Shown piece after piece: positions 1-5,581 of a DNA stretch of 5,581 bases. Under the pieces are notes generated by a model. It worked only from the letters and a program-made list of their open reading frames with translations. It was not told the origin of the DNA and searched no databases. A program made the position numbers and the translations under genes. Within the stretch, counting starts at the first letter, position 1. Each line of letters starts with the position of its first letter. The stretch is from JBEKYH01 sp049511115 (GTDB lineage: Bacteria; Planctomycetota; Phycisphaerae; Tepidisphaerales; Tepidisphaeraceae): assembly GCA_049511115.1 (NCBI GenBank), contig JBEKYH010000357.1:1-5581 (forward strand), written 5' to 3'.

Positions 1-121
1 TAACAACAACATCATTGTGAATGCCGGAGTTGATCTCCTCACGCCGTTTTCGGCGTTCCAGGAGATTTATAATTCGGAAACGCTTTATTCGACCTTTGTT
101 TCGGTGACGTTTACGTACTAA
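1..121 (+). CDS. C-terminal end of a probable outer-membrane beta-barrel protein (partial)
   Basis: An open frame enters from the left edge and stops at TAA 119-121; 39 complete codons are visible (codon phase starts at base 2). The translated end includes NAGVDLLTPFSAF and finishes with the strand YSTFVSVTFTY. Counting back from the last residue, Tyr(-1), Phe(-3), Val(-5) and Val(-7) are hydrophobic while Thr/Ser alternate between them. This is the usual C-terminal signature of outer-membrane beta-barrels recognised by the BAM assembly machinery. The stop lies 43 bases before the multihaem cytochrome gene on the same strand, so the two are probably co-transcribed, and a porin partner for the cytochrome is a reasonable inference. 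By hand count the fragment is about 43% GC, visibly lower than the gene that follows. The family cannot be named from 39 residues. That it is a real coding end is likely; the barrel assignment is moderate. Confidence 0.6.
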   Translation, partial: NNNIIVNAGVDLLTPFSAFQEIYNSETLYSTFVSVTFTY

Positions 122-152
122 ATCGGTTTGCGTAGTTGACCTTTGATTTGAC

Positions 153-157
153 AGGTG
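153..157 (+). promoter_or_regulatory. Ribosome binding site of the multihaem cytochrome gene
   Basis: AGGTG lies 7 bases before ATG 165 and is a partial match to the Shine-Dalgarno consensus. It supports Met1 at 165. The next in-frame ATG (186, Met8) has its purine-rich stretch directly against the start codon, which is too close, and using it would remove the Lys/Arg residues of the signal peptide n-region. Confidence 0.5.
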
Positions 158-164
158 TCTTGCC

Positions 165-245
165 ATGTCTGACAAGCAACGGAAGATGCGGTTGGCGTGG
201 TTCGTCCTGTTGGCCGCGGGGGCATTTACCGTCGCGGTAAGCTGC
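165..245 (+). other. Signal peptide with probable lipobox (residues 1-27 of the cytochrome)
   Basis: The n-region carries K4, R6, K7 and R9. A hydrophobic core follows (LAWFVLLAAGAFTVAV) and ends in A-V-S-C27, with C27 encoded at 243-245. Ser at -1 and Val at -2 fit the signal peptidase II lipobox; Ala at -3 is tolerated but less common than Leu. C27 is the only cysteine before the first haem site, and the polar stretch after it (QSQRQQ) is typical of mature lipoproteins. There is no acidic residue at +2, so outer-membrane sorting is plausible, although that rule comes from Enterobacteria and may not apply here. Confidence 0.7.
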
Positions 246-3200
246 CAGAGTCAGCGGCAACAGGTGGCCATATTCGATATGTCCCCCGCTGTTGTGGCCG
301 AGCGCCAGACCGGCGACATCGGCGAGCGCCTCCGCTCCCCCGGCCGCACCGACAAGACTTCTCCCGACTACGTCAAATACGACGAATACCTCGTTTACGC
401 CAAGACCTTTGGTTTCAGTTATGCCGCCGCGGGCCGCCCGACCGATGTCAATGGAAACGCCCGTTCGGCGAAGAATATCAATGACGATTCCAAGAGTTGC
501 ATCAATTGCCACGGCTCAATGGCCGACGGTTACACCGGTCCCGATGGCAAGAAGAAACCCAACGCCTACCACAACATGCACGACCCGGCCAAATTGGCTG
601 ACGTGCTGATCTCCTGCGTCGACTGCCACGGCGGCAATGGCGATGAGCCGACCAAGGACAAGTCACATGTCCAGCCCAATGCGGCGACCCGCGCCATGTG
701 GGAGCATTCCAGCGACCCAGACAAGCTGAGCGGGTCGCCCCAAATGCCCGTGGCCAATACGCTGAACGAAAATCCCGATTTCATCCGCTTCGCAAATCCT
801 GGCGATTTACGTGCCTCCTGGGTCTCCTGCTATGCCTGTCATGCCGATGCCGTCGAGAAGAACGCCACCAGCATCATGGCCAGCGGTTCCATGCTTTGGG
901 AAGCTGCCCTCTACAACAACGGATCGATCAACACGAAGAACGGTGTCTACGGCGAGTTCTACACGACCGACGGCACCCCCGCCCGCGTCGTCGCTCCCGT
1001 TCCTCCCACCCCGGAAGAAACCCGCACCAAGGGTTGGCTCCCGTCCCTTGAGCCTTTGCCGCGCTGGGAAATCAGCCAGCCCGGCAACATCCTCCGCGTG
1101 TTTGAGCGCGGCGGCGAGCGCCGCCCCATCATCGGCATCCCTGAGACCGAAGAAGAAGACGGCCACCCCGACGTGAAGCTTTCTCTCCGCGGCCTGGGCA
1201 CGCAAATCCGCACCGATCCCGTGCTGATCGGTTTGCAGAAAACTCGTCTGCTTGACCCAACTTTGAACCTGTCCGGCACCAACGACCACCCCGGCGATTA
1301 CCGCGCCAGCGGCTGCACGGCCTGCCACGTCGTCTACGCCAATGACCGCAGCCCCGTCCACAGCGGCGTCTGGGCGCAATATGGCAATCGCGGCAAGACC
1401 GACAGCACCGACGTTTCGTTAGTCGACCAGAAGGACGAAAGCGGCCACCCGATCCTGCACTATTTCGTGCAGCAGATGCCCGTCAGCACCTGCATCGTCT
1501 GCCACATCCACCCCGGCACCAACGTATTGAACGAGTACACGGGTTACATGTGGTGGGACAACGAGACCGACGGCAAGTTCATGTATCCCAAGGACCAGCG
1601 GCAGGTCGATGCCAATGATGAGCAGACTGCTTACGCTCATAATCCCGAGGCCGCTTCCGTGCGCGGCCTGTGGGGTGATTTGAGCCAGTTCGCCACCACG
1701 CCCCAGCAAAAGGCCAAGTTCGCCAACGAGCAGGATCAATTCGGCGAGCCCGCCGCGAAGGACTTCCTCGAGTCCTTGTACGACATGAACGACAACGTCA
1801 ACCTGGAACACACGCGCTTCGCCGATTTCCACGGCCACGGCTGGGTCTTCCGGGCGGTTTACAAGAAGGATCGCCACGGCAATCTGGTCGACGCCGATGG
1901 AAAGATCATTCAATCCGTAACCCGCGATGACCTGAACAACGCCGCCGAGTATTACCAGCAGCTTGATAAGAACGGCGTAACCACCAATCCCTATCCCGAT
2001 GGCAAGCCAGTCCATCTCAAGGACATCCACCTCGAGAAGGGAATGCAGTGCGTCGATTGCCACTTTGAATCCGACGATCACGGCAACGGGCATCTCTACA
2101 ACGCCACGCGCGACGCCATCACCGAGGATTGCGTCGATTGCCACGGCACCGTTGAAAAGCCGGCCATGCTCCTGCGCTACCTCTCAGAAGACGGCGGGGC
2201 TGACGCGTACACCCAGGCGCAAGACTCGGTTGGGAGCCGGCAAAAGGCCCTCGATACCGCCCAGACGCGCCTGAAGACCGCGATCGCCACGACTCGCCCC
2301 GCGGCGACAATCACTACCCTCACCCGTGCCGTCACCACGGCCCAGCGCGCCCTCGATCGCGCCAAGACCGATTACGCGCGCATCAGCGACGAATATCAGC
2401 ACATCTGGACCGGCACCGGCGCTGATGGTGCGCCCAATCAATGGGACCTAAAACACTTTGAGGTTGACGGCGGCAAGCTCTATCAGATCAGTTCTGAATG
2501 GCAGGCCGACCCCAAGAAGGCTGATGAATTGCACTTGGCTCGCCGCTGGCTCGTGACCCAAACCGTCGACACGGTGAACAAAGCCAGCGACTGGGGAAAA
2601 GGCCCCGCCACGCGACCCTATTACACCAGTGACGGCACCACGACCACCCATTTTGATCGAGCTGCCTATGCGCACACGGTGCGCCGTGACCTGACTTGGG
2701 GCGAGGCCCCCAATCCCGACGACAAGAGCATTCCGCCGAGTCAGCAGTTGGCCCACGCCAATGGCAATGTCTCCTGCTATGCCTGTCATACCTCGTGGAA
2801 TACCAGTTGCTTCGGCTGTCACCTGCCGCAGCGCGCCGACCAGATGAAGCCGATGCTTCACAACGAAGGCACGGTGACCCGCAACTACACCAATTACAAC
2901 TACCAGACTTTGCGCGACGACATGTACATGCTGGGCCGCGATTCCACGACCCGCGGCAACAAGATCGTCCCCGTGCGCTCGGCCTGCGCCGTCATGGTCA
3001 GCAGCCAGGACGCCCTGCGCCGCTGGATTTACGTCCAGCAGCAGACCGTCTCCGCCGAAGGCTTCGCCGGCACCGCGTTCAGCCCCTATTACCCGCATAC
3101 GGTTCGCGCCACCGAGACGCGCGAATGCTCGGATTGCCATCTGCATAAGGATGAAAACGGCCACGTCGACAACAACGCCGTCATGGCCCAGCTCCTCATG

Positions 3201-4691
3201 CAGGGCGTCAACGCTTATAACTTTATCGGACGTTTCGCCTGGGTCGGCTGCGGCGACGATGGTCTCCATGCCATCGCCGTCACCACGCGCGATGAACCGC
3301 AGGCCGTCTTCGGCTCGCGCCTGCAGGAAGAGGCGTATCCGTCGGATTACGCGCAGCACGTGCGCAATGGCCTCAACCTCAGCGAAAACTACGAGCATCC
3401 CGGCAACGTCGTGGATGTGCAGATGCGCGGTGAATACTGCTACGCCGCCTGTGGCAAAGACGGTTTCATCGCCTACGACATTGCCGCCATCGACGACAAG
3501 GATTTCGCCGAGCGCATCACCTTGGCCCCGGTTTCTCCCTTTGGCCAGCGCTTCTACATCCACAGTCAGGACGCCACCAGTATCTGCTCGCCGTCCACTC
3601 TGGCCCTCAATCCCGCCAAGCAGCAGCACGCCGAAAATGAAGAGCAGCCGGTCAGTTTGTTCTACGCTTTCCTCTACTTAACCGATTCCAAGGAAGGCCT
3701 CATCGTCATCGGCAACTCCCTCGATAGTCCCAACGGTCCCGGCGTCTCGACATTGCTCGACGGCAACCCCGAGAATAATTTTCTGGAGCGAGCCGTCACC
3801 TATAACCCCGGCGGTCTATTGGCCGGCGCCAAGCACTGCGATCTCTACGGCACCTACGCCTGGATAAGCTGCGATGCCGGCATCGTCGTGCTTGATCTCC
3901 GCGATCCGCTGCACCCGCGCCATGTCACGACGATCACCGACGTTCACGGCGCGAAGAAAGCCCAGTTCCAGTTCCGTTATGGCTGGGTGGTCGACGCCGA
4001 TGGCGTAAAGACCTATGACGTGACCGATCCGGAAAATCCCAAGCGCATTGCCGGCGCTGATATCGCCCTGCCTGATGCCCGTGACATTTACATCTCCCGC
4101 ACTTACGCCTATGTCGCCGCGGGCAAGCAGGGCCTGGCGATCGTTGACGTCGAACGCCCTGAGGCGCCCAAGCTCGATCAGATGTTCTCCAAGGACCCCA
4201 CGACGGGAGTGGTGCTGGATGATGTAAATGCCGTGAAGCTCGGCATGACCAACGCCTCCATGTACGCCTACGTCGCCGACGGTAAGAACGGCCTGCGCGT
4301 CCTGCAGCTCACCAGTTCCGACGATCGGGATGCTGATCCGGGCTATTCAAGCTGGGAATTCCTGGGCTTTAGCCCCCATCCCAATCCGCGCCTCATCGCC
4401 CAGTTCAAGACGCCCGGCCCGGCGCTGTGCATCAGCAAGGGCCTCGACCGTGACCGTGCGGTGGATGAATCCGGCAATCAGTTGTCGGTATTCGGACGCC
4501 GCGGCGCTCGCCCGTTGAATCTCCAGGAGCAGCAGGCGATGTATTTGATGGAGCAACCTGACGGATCTCATCAGCCCTTCTACGTCCAGGACGGCCCGTC
4601 CGATCAAACCCGCACGCACGCACCTGACACGGGGCGATTCAAGGCGCCGTTTGAATTTAAGAAGCCCGCCACGCCCCCTGCCGGCGGATAA
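165..4691 (+). CDS. Decahaem c-type cytochrome lipoprotein with C-terminal LVIVD-like beta-propeller
   Basis: A 1508-residue exported electron-transfer protein. Residues 1-27 form a signal peptide ending in a probable lipobox (AVS-C27). Ten CxxCH haem c sites start at C112, C151, C222, C384, C443, C629, C656, C871, C882 and C988; no CxxCK or longer variant site was seen. Hemes 8 and 9 are only 11 residues apart (CYACHTSWNTSCFGCH). Residues 679-747 are a predicted helical-hairpin insert. From about 1017 to 1385 come seven LVIVD-like blades with the pattern 'YAYVA.G..GL.VVD', followed by a Pro/Gln-rich tail (about 1450-1508). The features fit an extracytoplasmic multihaem protein anchored by lipid, probably in the outer membrane. 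Its partner may be the upstream barrel protein, 43 bases away. Donor and acceptor are unknown. It does not look like MtrC/OmcA, octahaem hydroxylamine oxidoreductase or NrfA beyond the haem motifs. Cytochrome identity is near certain; the propeller is likely; the physiological role is inference. Confidence 0.95.
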   Translation: MSDKQRKMRLAWFVLLAAGAFTVAVSCQSQRQQVAIFDMSPAVVAERQTGDIGERLRSPGRTDKTSPDYVKYDEYLVYAKTFGFSYAAAGRPTDVNGNARSAKNINDDSKSCINCHGSMADGYTGPDGKKKPNAYHNMHDPAKLADVLISCVDCHGGNGDEPTKDKSHVQPNAATRAMWEHSSDPDKLSGSPQMPVANTLNENPDFIRFANPGDLRASWVSCYACHADAVEKNATSIMASGSMLWEAALYNNGSINTKNGVYGEFYTTDGTPARVVAPVPPTPEETRTKGWLPSLEPLPRWEISQPGNILRVFERGGERRPIIGIPETEEEDGHPDVKLSLRGLGTQIRTDPVLIGLQKTRLLDPTLNLSGTNDHPGDYRASGCTACHVVYANDRSPVHSGVWAQYGNRGKTDSTDVSLVDQKDESGHPILHYFVQQMPVSTCIVCHIHPGTNVLNEYTGYMWWDNETDGKFMYPKDQRQVDANDEQTAYAHNPEAASVRGLWGDLSQFATTPQQKAKFANEQDQFGEPAAKDFLESLYDMNDNVNLEHTRFADFHGHGWVFRAVYKKDRHGNLVDADGKIIQSVTRDDLNNAAEYYQQLDKNGVTTNPYPDGKPVHLKDIHLEKGMQCVDCHFESDDHGNGHLYNATRDAITEDCVDCHGTVEKPAMLLRYLSEDGGADAYTQAQDSVGSRQKALDTAQTRLKTAIATTRPAATITTLTRAVTTAQRALDRAKTDYARISDEYQHIWTGTGADGAPNQWDLKHFEVDGGKLYQISSEWQADPKKADELHLARRWLVTQTVDTVNKASDWGKGPATRPYYTSDGTTTTHFDRAAYAHTVRRDLTWGEAPNPDDKSIPPSQQLAHANGNVSCYACHTSWNTSCFGCHLPQRADQMKPMLHNEGTVTRNYTNYNYQTLRDDMYMLGRDSTTRGNKIVPVRSACAVMVSSQDALRRWIYVQQQTVSAEGFAGTAFSPYYPHTVRATETRECSDCHLHKDENGHVDNNAVMAQLLMQGVNAYNFIGRFAWVGCGDDGLHAIAVTTRDEPQAVFGSRLQEEAYPSDYAQHVRNGLNLSENYEHPGNVVDVQMRGEYCYAACGKDGFIAYDIAAIDDKDFAERITLAPVSPFGQRFYIHSQDATSICSPSTLALNPAKQQHAENEEQPVSLFYAFLYLTDSKEGLIVIGNSLDSPNGPGVSTLLDGNPENNFLERAVTYNPGGLLAGAKHCDLYGTYAWISCDAGIVVLDLRDPLHPRHVTTITDVHGAKKAQFQFRYGWVVDADGVKTYDVTDPENPKRIAGADIALPDARDIYISRTYAYVAAGKQGLAIVDVERPEAPKLDQMFSKDPTTGVVLDDVNAVKLGMTNASMYAYVADGKNGLRVLQLTSSDDRDADPGYSSWEFLGFSPHPNPRLIAQFKTPGPALCISKGLDRDRAVDESGNQLSVFGRRGARPLNLQEQQAMYLMEQPDGSHQPFYVQDGPSDQTRTHAPDTGRFKAPFEFKKPATPPAGG
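822..842 (+). repeat. Copy 1 of a 21-base exact in-frame repeat (haem 3)
   Basis: These 21 bases are identical to 2769-2789 and in the same codon phase. Both copies encode VSCYACH, using TGT for the second cysteine and CAT for the histidine. Most other haem sites in this gene use TGC and CAC. The flanking codons differ on both sides. Confidence 0.85.
2199..2405 (+). other. Helical-hairpin insert between haems 7 and 8 (residues about 679-747)
   Basis: The stretch is rich in Ala, Gln, Thr, Arg, Lys and Asp and free of Gly/Pro apart from the ends and one central R-P-A-A turn near residue 712. It contains two similar helical runs, QKALDTAQTRLKTAI and TTAQRALDRAKTDYARI, each with hydrophobic residues at about 3-4 spacing. 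An antiparallel helical pair or short coiled coil is likely. It has no cysteine and no CxxCH, so it is structural or interaction sequence, not a haem module. This is judged by eye; no coiled-coil score was computed. Confidence 0.55.
2769..2789 (+). repeat. Copy 2 of the 21-base exact in-frame repeat (haem 8)
   Basis: Identical to 822-842, in the same phase, encoding VSCYACH at the first haem of the close pair 8/9. The next codon differs at one base (ACC here, GCC in copy 1), after which similarity ends. Confidence 0.85.
3213..4319 (+). repeat. Seven LVIVD-like beta-propeller blades (residues about 1017-1385)
   Basis: Repeating units begin near residues 1017 (FIGRFAWVGCGDDGLHAI), 1081 (VQMRGEYCYAACGKDGFIAY), about 1163 (FYAFLYLTDSKEGLIVIG), 1221 (DLYGTYAWISCDAGIVVLDL), 1263 (FRYGWVVDADGVKTYDV), 1304 (ISRTYAYVAAGKQGLAIVDV) and 1353 (MYAYVADGKNGLRVLQL). 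Each has an aromatic-rich strand, a Gly/Asp turn and a hydrophobic strand. Several are followed by D-P-x-x-P, as in LVIVD repeats. Seven units would close one propeller. The unit near 1163 is the least typical, and 1394-1445 may add further strands. Confidence 0.75.
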
Positions 4692-4713
4692 CCCGCGGCG
4701 GTTGACGACTTGG

Positions 4714-4738
4714 GGGCGGCGGATTTTTCCCGCCGCCC
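4714..4738 (+). terminator. GC-rich hairpin, possible transcription terminator of the cytochrome gene
   Basis: GGGCGGCGG (4714-4722) and CCGCCGCCC (4730-4738) form a perfect 9-base-pair stem closing a 7-base loop (ATTTTTC), 22 bases after the TAA. Two G-T wobble pairs could extend the base. The position suits a terminator, but the stem is followed by TTGCCTTGTC, not a run of T. Termination may therefore be weak or may depend on other factors, or the hairpin may mainly protect the 3' end of the mRNA. Confidence 0.5.
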
Positions 4739-4927
4739 TTGCCTTGTCGGCGGCATACTTTATTCTCGGACTCATCCGCAATGCCCCAGCGCCGCGGGAT
4801 TCCTCACAACTCCACGCCTAAGATAACTGGCGGATTGACGTAAATTCCTGTTGATCTTTCCCCTTTGGTGGACGATCCTCTTCTTGGCGGTTTCTCAAGA
4901 CCGGGTCAATTCCCGTCGCCTTTTATT

Positions 4928-4931
4928 GGAG
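4928..4931 (+). promoter_or_regulatory. Ribosome binding site of the downstream secreted-protein gene
   Basis: GGAG within TTGGAG sits 7 bases before ATG 4939, a good Shine-Dalgarno match and spacing. It supports that start over the in-frame internal ATG at 4975, which would cut the signal peptide in half. Confidence 0.65.
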
Positions 4932-4938
4932 TGTCCCT

Positions 4939-5581
4939 ATGTCGCGTCTGCTTTGCCTGTCTCTCGTTCTCTCCATGGCGGCCTCAGCGCTGGCACAGAC
5001 TCCAGCCCCCGCGCCTGCCATTCCCGAGCCTGAACAGTACCTCTCCGACGGCCGTTATTCGGAGTACGTCAAGGATGCCCAGAGCTACCTCGATAAAAAC
5101 GCCGCCCAGCCCGCGGCGCCGCGCGTGGCCATGGACCTGCTGGTCACCGCCACCGTCTACAACGACCAGCTTTCCGCCAACAAGATGCGCAAGACGATCC
5201 TTGCGCAATACCCCACCAGCCCGCAGGCCAAGTACGTCATCGGCGAACTGACCGACGGCGGCCAATTCGCCACGCTCATGTCGCAGGTGGCTGACGACAG
5301 CTTTGACACCATGCCCGCCGGATTTGCCGACCGGTATGACCAGGCCCTGCGCCTGGGCGTGGCCCGCTTCGGCGCTTCGGCTCTGGGTGACGGCCCGGGT
5401 CTTGACCGTGAATTTATTATTTCTCGCCTCGCCGGCGACGGCCAGATGCAGCAAGTCCTGGTGGATTACCTCAATTCCATGAAGGAGCGCGCCGCCGTCT
5501 GGGAGCAGGTCCTGGCCGATGTGCTGAATGATAAGCCGATTTTGGATCGACTGGCTCTCCTGCATGCCGTTCCCGATCGAT
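4939..5581 (+). CDS. Secreted or periplasmic protein of unknown function with TPR-like helices (partial, no stop in window)
   Basis: The frame stays open from ATG 4939 to the right edge (214 complete codons). Residues 1-19 are a clear signal peptide with a Leu/Ser-rich core and a signal peptidase I site at ALA|Q20. A Pro/Ala-rich linker (QTPAPAPAIPEPEQ) follows. From about residue 34 the sequence is mostly amphipathic helix: a unit around YLSDGRYSEYVKDAQSYLD, a second around 63-90, and AQYPTSPQAKYV (89-100), which resembles the turn between TPR units. The rest, to residue 214, is also helical and acidic, with no cysteine in the mature part and no haem site. No enzyme motif is visible and I do not recognise the family. 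It probably acts in the periplasm or at the outer membrane as a protein-interaction scaffold, by inference from the helical repeats only. It lies beyond the hairpin, 247 bases after the cytochrome gene, so co-transcription is uncertain. Confidence 0.85.
   Translation, partial: MSRLLCLSLVLSMAASALAQTPAPAPAIPEPEQYLSDGRYSEYVKDAQSYLDKNAAQPAAPRVAMDLLVTATVYNDQLSANKMRKTILAQYPTSPQAKYVIGELTDGGQFATLMSQVADDSFDTMPAGFADRYDQALRLGVARFGASALGDGPGLDREFIISRLAGDGQMQQVLVDYLNSMKERAAVWEQVLADVLNDKPILDRLALLHAVPDR

Larger units (their letters stand above)
498..3140 (+). other. Ten-haem region of the cytochrome
   Basis: CxxCH-coding stretches lie at 498-512 (CINCH), 615-629 (CVDCH), 828-842 (CYACH), 1314-1328 (CTACH), 1491-1505 (CIVCH), 2049-2063 (CVDCH), 2130-2144 (CVDCH), 2775-2789 (CYACH), 2808-2822 (CFGCH) and 3126-3140 (CSDCH). 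They group roughly as 1-2-3, 4-5, 6-7, 8-9 and a lone tenth, separated by long haem-free spacers of about 158, 182 and 211 residues. All cysteines in residues 28-940 belong to haem sites. Many other histidines (for example in YHNMHD, HVQP and HGHGW) could serve as distal ligands, but assigning them needs a structure. Confidence 0.95.
4692..4938. other. Intergenic region between the cytochrome gene and the next secreted-protein gene
   Basis: This 247-base gap has no convincing gene on either strand. It holds a GC-rich hairpin just after the cytochrome stop codon (4714-4738) and the ribosome binding site of the next gene (4928-4931). It presumably also holds a promoter for that gene. TTGACG (4835-4840) and TTGATC (4851-4856) resemble -35 elements, but neither has a good -10 partner at the right distance, so no promoter is called. 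Confidence 0.6.

Noticed and set aside
68..73. TATAAT hexamer as a promoter for the cytochrome gene
   Set aside because: It lies inside the upstream coding end (codons for Y-N) and has no -35 match at the expected distance (CGTTTT at 45-50 region). It could still be a weak promoter but cannot be supported.
1..121. Lower GC of the barrel gene end as a sign of horizontal transfer
   Set aside because: About 120 bases is too short for a composition argument, and Asn/Thr/Phe/Tyr-rich barrel strands lower GC by themselves.
148..153. Perfect -35 hexamer TTGACA just before the cytochrome gene
   Set aside because: A matching -10 element would fall inside the coding sequence near 171-176, where GACAAG bears no resemblance to TATAAT.
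3438..3452. CYAAC in the propeller as an eleventh haem site
   Set aside because: The spacing is CxxxC followed by Gly, not His, and it lies in a regular propeller blade.
2448..3629. Long open frame of 393 codons on the minus strand
   Set aside because: It lies wholly antisense to the cytochrome gene, which has unmistakable haem motifs and propeller repeats. The translation is rich in Val, Gly, Ala, Asp and Ile as expected from reverse reading of GC-rich codons, and no domain is recognisable.
165..4691. Assignment to MtrC/OmcA, octahaem hydroxylamine oxidoreductase, NrfA or tetrathionate reductase
   Set aside because: Haem number, haem spacing and the propeller do not match these families. 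No CxxCK catalytic site or other family-specific motif is visible.
4865..5251. Open frame of 128 codons on the plus strand overlapping the downstream gene
   Set aside because: The translation is dominated by Pro, Arg and Ser and has no ribosome binding site. The frame starting at 4939 has a good ribosome binding site, a textbook signal peptide and remains open to the edge.

Overview
The window looks like chromosomal DNA from a Gram-negative, didermal bacterium with moderately high GC. The centre is one very large gene for a secreted multihaem cytochrome c. Lipobox-bearing cytochromes that join many CxxCH sites to a C-terminal LVIVD-type beta-propeller are known mainly from environmental lineages such as Planctomycetota, Acidobacteriota and Myxococcota. 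Planctomycetota is my best guess from general style, but nothing here proves it: there is no rRNA or other marker gene.

Layout. Bases 1-121 hold the last 39 codons of a gene entering from the left. The encoded end has the alternating, aromatic-terminated final strand typical of outer-membrane beta-barrel proteins. After a 43-base gap comes the main gene (165-4691, 1508 residues). It encodes a probable lipoprotein with ten CxxCH haem-binding motifs in residues 112-992 and about seven LVIVD-like blades in residues 1017-1385. Between haems 7 and 8 lies a helical-hairpin insert rich in Ala, Thr and Gln. Bases 4692-4938 are non-coding and carry a strong GC hairpin just after the stop codon. At 4939 a second secreted protein of unknown function begins. 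It has a clear signal peptide, a Pro/Ala linker and TPR-like helices, and it runs off the right edge.

How the parts may work together (inference). A barrel protein immediately upstream of a decahaem lipoprotein is the arrangement expected of a porin-cytochrome conduit that moves electrons across the outer membrane. The propeller could be an interaction platform or a docking site for a redox partner. The sequence does not identify an electron donor, an acceptor or a catalytic haem site. The third gene sits beyond the hairpin and is probably a separate transcription unit. All genes seen are on the + strand; the long reading frames on the other strand are antisense shadows of the GC-rich coding sequence.
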